From an uncultured Chloroflexota bacterium (GTDB lineage: Bacteria > Chloroflexota > Dehalococcoidia > Lucifugimonadales > CAJWER01), in the NCBI GenBank assembly GCA_913030785.1, contig CAJWER010000091.1, positions 1-10,307 of the forward strand: 10,307 bases of DNA, given 5' to 3'. The notes under the pieces are model-generated. The model saw only the letters and a program-made list of their open reading frames with translations. It did not search any database and was not told where the DNA came from. A program made the position numbers and the translations under genes. Positions 6,818-10,307 of this stretch are shown one piece after another. Positions within the stretch are counted from its first letter, which is position 1; each line of letters opens with the position of its first letter.

Positions 6818-7030
6818 CTAAGGGACGGGATCGTGTCCCCGTGTTCCCAGCGGACGGCATCGGCTCAGCCTTCGCAAGCCGAGCCACGTTCCTCTGGTCA
6901 CGCCGTGCCTAGTAATCGCCTCGTAGGTATAGTTTGAACATGTTGGTGTGTGCCGGCAATAACCTCGCAGATATGGCGACACACTCATCTGGTAAATCCG
7001 AATGGCCCCGAGGGCCAGTCTTCGTATCAT
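6818..7030 (-). CDS. yidD: Membrane protein insertion efficiency factor YidD
   Basis: The 70-residue protein has the whole YidD signature: an amphipathic N-terminus (MIRRLALGAIRIYQMSVSP), the cysteine cluster C25, C31 and C58, PTCSNYTYEAITRHG (29-43), and a GHDPVP end close to the usual GGxDPVP. YidD lies at the inner face of the membrane and assists YidC-dependent insertion. The start is ATG 7028-7030, which overlaps the rnpA stop as ATGA. A longer in-frame reading to 7111 exists, but its extra 27 residues lie inside rnpA and are not family-like. The start codon sits in the right arm of a perfect palindrome on the coding strand, so its translation may depend on ribosomes finishing rnpA. Confidence 0.93.
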   Translation of the reverse strand: MIRRLALGAIRIYQMSVSPYLRGYCRHTPTCSNYTYEAITRHGVTRGTWLGLRRLSRCRPLGTRGHDPVP

Positions 7031-7050
7031 CCCGCAGGCCTGCGGGATGA
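7027..7050. repeat. Perfect 24-bp palindrome over the rnpA stop and yidD start
   Basis: The half-site tcatcccgcagg (7027-7038) is followed immediately by its exact complement cctgcgggatga (7039-7050). Base 7026 and base 7051 break the symmetry. In mRNA it could fold into a roughly 10-bp stem with a GGCC tetraloop. It encodes the last residues of RnpA (SSRRPAG, then stop) and contains the ATG of yidD. It may be a translational control hairpin or the remains of a small palindromic repeat that landed in the gene end. Confidence 0.85.
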
Positions 7051-7392
7051 ACGCTCTTGCGTAATATCCGTGATCCTCGCCCGCTCGGACAGCTTTTCCA
7101 CCGACCGGCACAGGCCATCGAAATCCGCTGACGCCGCGCCACGGCGGGCTACAAGTACTATGTCAAAGCCCTCGCGAAGTGGGATCCTATGCACGGCTTC
7201 CCTCAATCTTCGCTTTAAACTGTTCCGAACGACGGCGTTCCCGTTCCGTTTCCCTACCGAGAAGCCGACTCGGCTGACGTCGAGGGAATTGCGGCGCGCG
7301 CCAAGTACCAATAGACCATCAGACCAACTCCGCCCCCGCGACCTTACGGCCGCGAAGTCCTTGGTGTTGGTAAGACGGTGCTCCTTACCCAT
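7027..7392 (-). CDS. rnpA: Ribonuclease P protein component
   Basis: The 121-residue basic protein binds the catalytic RNase P RNA and helps cleave tRNA 5' leaders. The family signature RNSLKRRLREA is at 56-66, with R56, K60, R61, R64 and E65. The fold markers FAAVRSRGRSW (13-23) and RVGFSVGKRNGNAVVRN (41-57) precede it, and the strand FDIVLVARRGAA (76-87) follows. ATG 7390-7392 is the start; the site before it is weak (GGCGAG region). It lies 52 nt downstream of rpmH in the same transcript and overlaps yidD by 4 nt (ATGA). The C-terminal SSRRPAG is encoded by the palindrome and may be a late addition. Confidence 0.95.
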   Translation of the reverse strand: MGKEHRLTNTKDFAAVRSRGRSWSDGLLVLGARRNSLDVSRVGFSVGKRNGNAVVRNSLKRRLREAVHRIPLREGFDIVLVARRGAASADFDGLCRSVEKLSERARITDITQERSSRRPAG

Positions 7393-7444
7393 TTGATGGC
7401 TCGCCGCATGGATCCGGCCTAAAGGGTTCGACGTGCAACAGGGG

Positions 7445-7582
7445 TTAGACGGTCAGCCGCGACCGCCCTTTGAACATGCGCCGCTTCAGGACTTTGCGTC
7501 CGCCGCGGCTAAACATCCGTGACCTGAATCCGTGAACCCGGGCCCGGTGTCGTTTTTTTGGTTGGAATGTTCGTTTTGGCAT
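7445..7582 (-). CDS. rpmH: Ribosomal protein bL34
   Basis: The 45-residue protein of the large ribosomal subunit begins MPKRTFQPKKRHRARVHGF, then RSRMFSRGGRKVLKRR, and ends in KGRSRLTV. This is the full-length and unmistakable L34 sequence. ATG 7580-7582 follows an AAGGA site at a 6-nt spacing. A longer in-frame frame opens at 7651, but that part contains the promoter and is not coding. It is the first gene of the operon, with a short leader of about 15 nt. Confidence 0.97.
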   Translation of the reverse strand: MPKRTFQPKKRHRARVHGFRSRMFSRGGRKVLKRRMFKGRSRLTV

Positions 7583-7603
7583 GATGTTCCTTACAGACAT
7601 ACG

Positions 7604-7633
7604 ATTATACTCGCCAGCAGAAACGAGTGTCAA
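7604..7633 (-). promoter_or_regulatory. Sigma-70-type promoter of the rpmH operon
   Basis: On the minus strand, TTGACA (7633-7628) and TATAAT (7609-7604) are both perfect consensus boxes, separated by 18 nt. The transcription start should be near 7597, giving a leader of about 15 nt that contains the rpmH ribosome-binding site. A perfect match of both boxes fits a strong promoter for ribosomal protein L34 and the genes behind it. Confidence 0.88.
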
Positions 7634-7681
7634 TTTGCGGAAAGGGTCCAATGGCGGCCAAAATGCCTCGTATCCACCGCC

Positions 7682-7711
7682 TTGACACCCCCGTCAGGCC
7701 TGGAATAACCT
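7682..7711 (+). promoter_or_regulatory. Candidate divergent promoter for the 62-aa gene
   Basis: TTGACA at 7682-7687 is a perfect -35 box. TAACCT at 7706-7711, 18 nt away, is a weak -10 box (3 of 6). It lies 30 nt before the GTG start at 7741, within the same divergent region as the rpmH promoter. Moderate support only. Confidence 0.45.
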
Positions 7712-7740
7712 CGTCGAGCATCTACCTGGAGAGGTGAGAC

Positions 7741-7929
7741 GTGGGAGCATCGCAACACGACGATATCTTAAAGAGGATAGCCGAGTCTCAGGAGCTCAGG
7801 GCGGTCGAGAAGTGGGGCGAGAAGCGCGCCTCCGTCCTTGTCGGCGTCATCGAGCAGACCGCCAAGGACATCTGGCGGGTCGAAAGGCATCTGCCGTCCC
7901 TTGATGAGGAGCCCGAGACCTACCCGTAG
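7741..7929 (+). CDS. Small protein of 62 residues, function unknown
   Basis: The frame starts at GTG 7741 behind a GGAGAGG site (7728-7734) and ends at TAG 7927-7929. The protein is hydrophilic and mostly helical in appearance: DDILKRIAESQELRAVEKWG, then EKRASVLVGVIEQTAKDIWR, ending in an acidic PSLDEEPETYP tail. There is no signal peptide, cysteine pair or membrane segment. It has its own divergent promoter candidate next to the rpmH promoter. I do not recognise the family. The good start signals and the promoter, rather than homology, support it as a real gene. Confidence 0.6.
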   Translation: MGASQHDDILKRIAESQELRAVEKWGEKRASVLVGVIEQTAKDIWRVERHLPSLDEEPETYP

Positions 7930-7960
7930 ACCGGTTGGTTTGTACGGATTCTCGATTGGC

Positions 7961-8622
7961 CTAGCCAAGACCTTGGACGGCATCAGCCCCACCATGCTCG
8001 TTTGGTTCAGCATTAGGTCTCACCTGAAGGCGCAAAACGAAGAGTCGAGACGCAGAAGGAGTGAGCCTTCCGTAGCAGGCGAAGACAAATGCCTCAGTAG
8101 CCAGATGCACGAGCCCCGGCGCGAACACCTTCTCCAACTTCTCCTGGAATTCCGTTGGGGGTTCCGTGGGAGATCCAACGACACCCCTGCCCTCGGCTGC
8201 GTATAAAAGGTCGTAGTAGATTTGCAGAACCTCCAATACGCCAAAGTCGTCGTTGGGTAACCTGAAGGTTCTCTTTTCAGGCTTTCGCCAACCGTCGGGC
8301 AACATGTCAAGGAGCAACCGAGCAATGTCTCGAAGTGGGTCTGCACCATCAGCCATGGATTCGTGTTCGCCTTCGGAAGAGAGCCTCGTAGTAGGCCCCG
8401 ACCGTCGTATGGTTTTTGCCAACAGGTAGAATGCGCTCCCAATGATCGCGACTGCCACGAGCCATAGGAAGACCTCTGCATAGGCAGCAATCCCTTGAGT
8501 TCCACCGCCTCTCGGATCTCCTTCACATACTGCGGCGGGGTCTCCGATATTGGGCTCGGGGAAGTGCTGAAAATGCTGTAAATCAACTCCCAAAACAGCG
8601 TGGCCACAAAAGCAACACCCAT
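7961..8622 (-). pseudogene. Two-TM membrane protein with cytosolic domain, broken by a -1 frameshift
   Basis: The gene opens at ATG 8620-8622 with a membrane segment (MGVAFVATLFWELIYSIF), continues QYVKEIREAVELK to about 8494, then loses its frame. The frame offset by -1 from 8494 continues smoothly as GIAAYAEVFLWLVAVAIIGS (second membrane segment), then a soluble part with MADGADPLRDIARLLLDMLP, FGVLEVLQIYYDLLYAAEG and EKLEKVFAPGLVHLATEAF, ending at 7961. Joined, the product is about 220 residues. The frame changes at AAGGGATT (minus strand); one extra G would restore it. It may be a true mutation or a sequencing error in the G run. Its start overlaps the upstream gene's stop by one base (TAATG), so the two form an operon. 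I do not recognise the family. The last roughly 25 residues (VRPNAEPNEHGG...) look like read-through beyond the conserved part. Confidence 0.62.
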
Positions 8623-9404
8623 TAATATGGGAGCAGGAGCAGATCAAACAGGAAAAGCATCGTCGAACCGAGGGGACGCAGCAGCAATTTCGCGACCGGG
8701 AAAAAAGCGTCAAGGATGTAGCCGAAGCCGATGCTAATCGCGAGGACGGCTGCCACCACCGGCCCGATTCTCTTCGACCAGTCCCTGAGCCGTCGTATCT
8801 TGCCGGAGCCCGGCAACAGATAGTAGATCCAGAAGCCGGCAAGACTCGACGCTGTGAAGATGGCCATCATTGGCAATGCGTCTACGTCGGCAGAGTTTAT
8901 GACACCCACTACGATCACGAGGCTGATCATCACGAGCCCCACCTTGAATGTGGTGAGCAAGGAGTTTTGGGGGTCGGACGTCCCCGCCAGGCGGATTCCG
9001 CGCCACCACAGCATCAACGCAAACAAGATCTCCCCCAGGGCCCCATTGAAGTAGTCCTGTGCGTCGGCTTGGTAGGCGGCCGTCTCCTCATGCGCCGGCC
9101 ACGCGGCATCGAACCATCGAGTATCGCTGATCTGGAACGCGACGATGAGGTAGGTGACGAGGATACCCAACGTGATGGCGAGGGGGATGTCGACGCTCAG
9201 TGGGGCGCTGACACGTAGGAGCATTCGCCAGACCAGCGCGGAACAGGAGATCGCCAGGATTGTGGAGATTCAGCTCGGTGCTGCATCCGCGGCGATTCCC
9301 AGGAAAAACAGGCCTACCGCGGCGTGTATCCAGGTGCTCTCAGCCAGTAACGTGAGAACGAGGACCCATGATGCTTGGCCTGGTCTTGGTAGAGTGGACA
9401 ACAT
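8622..9404 (-). pseudogene. Polytopic membrane protein with an in-frame TGA
   Basis: A 260-codon frame runs from ATG 9402-9404 to TAA 8622-8624, broken only by TGA at 9270-9272 (codon 45). Before it lies MLSTLPRPGQASWVLVLTLL, then WIHAAVGLFFLGIAADAAPS; after it lies ISTILAISCSALVWRM, which continues in frame into the long downstream part. Downstream membrane segments include VDIPLAITLGILVTYLIVAF, GLVMISLVIVVGVI, MMAIFTASSLAGFWIYYLL and VVAAVLAISIGFGYIL. TGG (Trp) to TGA is the simplest explanation. If only the intact part is translated, it starts at ATG 9222-9224 and gives 200 residues. Family not recognised. A TAG lies four codons upstream of the chosen start, so 9404 is the only early ATG. 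Confidence 0.6.
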
Positions 9405-9465
9405 ATACCATGACTATAGTTAAGTCAGGCCACAATGTGGATGCAACAAGGAGACAACTTCAGTC

Positions 9466-9506
9466 CCAGCTAGACATGTCGTTCCCTACAAGGGAAACAT
9501 AGCTGG
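9466..9506. repeat. Nested inverted repeat downstream of rph
   Basis: The outer arms ccagcta (9466-9472) and tagctgg (9500-9506) are perfect complements. Inside, tgt (9477-9479) can pair with aca (9497-9499), and ttccct (9482-9487) pairs with aggaa-type agggaa (9491-9496) around a 3-nt loop. The bulges are 4 and 2 nt. It lies between the end of rph and the start of the membrane operon. No T-tract follows on the minus strand, so it is not a classical terminator. The rest of the gap (9405-9596) shows no gene; TATAGT on the minus strand (9418-9413) is a possible -10 box without a matching -35. Confidence 0.5.
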
Positions 9507-9596
9507 ATTGCATCTATGGAGCCTAGTCTGGTGCTGCGTGAGCAGAACTGCGATAGGGTAGCATGCGTCTTGGTCAGGACCACCATTTCTGCCTGC

Positions 9597-10307
9597 CTAG
9601 AGATTCTCGATCACATCGTTCTGGATTGCGAACAGCTTCGTGATGCCCGCCTCGCCGGCGCCGATCACCTTATTCAGGCTTGCTCTGGAAAAGGCCCCGT
9701 TCTCGGCGGTCCCCTGTACCTCCACGAACTCGCCCTGATCGGTCATGACCAGGTTAAAGTCCACCTGTGCGCGATAGTCCTCCTCGTAGTTCAGGTCAAG
9801 GAGAACCTCATCACCGAATACGCCCACACTTGTTGCCGCGACGGCGCACTTGAGGGGCATGGTCTTGAGTTTCCGAGCCTTCACCAAGCCGCGCATCGCC
9901 TGGTAAACGGCCACATATGCCCCGGTGATCGATGCCGTGCGAGTGCCACCGTCGGCCTGCAACACGTCGCAGTCCACCGTCAGAGTGCGCTCGCCTAATG
10001 CATCTAGGTCCGTCGAGGCGCGCAACGACCGCCCGATGAGGCGCTGTATCTCTTGGGTGCGGCCCTTTAGCCCCGAGGAGCCGCGCTCTCTCGGTGTCCT
10101 GGTCAGGGTAGCCCTTGGTAGCATCGAGTACTCTGCGGTGATCCAACCCTGTCCGGTGCCCTTGAGGAACCTTGGCACGCCGTCTTCGATGGTGGCGGCG
10201 CACAGCACTTTGGTCTGGCCCGTTTCCACTATCACCGAGCCCTCCGCATAGGCCTGGGCCCCCGGGATAATTCGCGTCTCCCTTAGCTCGTCCACCTTGC
10301 GTCCATC
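9597..10307 (-). CDS. rph: Ribonuclease PH (5' end outside window)
   Basis: The frame stays open to the window edge and encodes 236 residues starting DGRKVDELRETRIIPG, so only the first few residues (usually M-R-x) are missing. RNase PH is a phosphate-dependent 3'-5' exoribonuclease that trims tRNA 3' ends as a hexameric ring. Family marks in order: AEGSVIVETGQTKVLCAA (22-39), the arginine-rich loop with RTQEIQRLIGRSLRA (83-97), the phosphate-binding GGTRTASITGA (120-130), the metal-site aspartates D177 and D183 in EDYRAQVDFN, and VQGTAENGAFSRASL. A GTG at 10293-10295 could be mistaken for the start, but DGRK before it is conserved family sequence. It ends with TAG 9597-9599. The length is normal, and all expected catalytic residues are present. 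Confidence 0.96.
   Translation of the reverse strand, partial: DGRKVDELRETRIIPGAQAYAEGSVIVETGQTKVLCAATIEDGVPRFLKGTGQGWITAEYSMLPRATLTRTPRERGSSGLKGRTQEIQRLIGRSLRASTDLDALGERTLTVDCDVLQADGGTRTASITGAYVAVYQAMRGLVKARKLKTMPLKCAVAATSVGVFGDEVLLDLNYEEDYRAQVDFNLVMTDQGEFVEVQGTAENGAFSRASLNKVIGAGEAGITKLFAIQNDVIENL

Noticed and set aside
7583..7740. Possible replication origin next to rpmH
   Set aside because: No cluster of TTATCCACA-like DnaA boxes and no dnaA or dnaN; the region is accounted for by two promoters.
7956..7968. Small hairpin ttggc-cta-gccaa as a terminator between the convergent small gene and membrane gene
   Set aside because: Only 5 bp without a T-tract; its loop is just the stop codon of the minus-strand frame.
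8491..8497. Programmed -1 frameshifting at CTCAAGGGATT
   Set aside because: It does not fit the X-XXY-YYZ slippery pattern, and the partner gene is also broken, so mutation or error is simpler.
9270..9272. TGA read as tryptophan or selenocysteine
   Set aside because: purN and rnpA use TGA as their normal stop in this window, and no nearby selenocysteine insertion hairpin was recognised.
9516..9998. 160-residue plus-strand open frame
   Set aside because: It is antisense to rph, which is complete and well conserved; the frame has no recognisable domain.
1..10307. tRNA genes, CRISPR array, insertion sequence
   Set aside because: No cloverleaf-like intergenic sequence, no regularly spaced repeats and no transposase-like frame were seen.

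Overview
The window is about 10.3 kb of moderately GC-rich bacterial chromosome. Most genes lie on the minus strand. The organism is inferred, not proven. A PurN carrying an FGGKGLYG loop, the rpmH-rnpA-yidD-yidC-jag block, a planctomycete-type propeller protein and a stand-alone MetE-like enzyme together suggest a Chloroflexota member of the SAR202/Dehalococcoidia kind. TGA is an ordinary stop here, since purN and rnpA both end on it.

Left part (1-3200). The 3' end of purN is followed by a 45-codon remnant of an ABC-transporter ATPase on the opposite strand, which breaks off beside a GC-rich inverted repeat. A complete, unrecognised beta-propeller plus beta-sandwich protein (436-2049, plus) then meets a MetE-like zinc methyltransferase (2050-3129, minus). 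The two stop codons abut with no base between them. A hairpin that looks like a fragment of a dispersed repeat separates the methyltransferase from the next gene.

Centre (3204-7633). This is one long minus-strand operon, transcribed from a promoter with perfect TTGACA and TATAAT boxes at 7604-7633: rpmH, rnpA, yidD, a PQQ-type beta-propeller lipoprotein, yidC, jag and a PfkB-family kinase. It combines the ribosomal protein L34/RNase P pair with the membrane protein insertion set (YidD, YidC, RNA-binding Jag). Coupling is tight. The rnpA stop and yidD start overlap inside a perfect 24-bp palindrome, and jag starts 104 nt before yidC ends, so the arginine-rich YidC tail is encoded over the jag N-terminus.

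Right part (7682-10307). A small 62-aa protein of unknown function diverges from rpmH with its own promoter. Next is a two-gene minus-strand membrane-protein operon, overlapping by one base, that is damaged twice: an in-frame TGA in the first gene and a -1 frameshift in the second. The window ends in rph (RNase PH), whose start lies just beyond the edge. I found no RNA genes, CRISPR array or insertion sequence.
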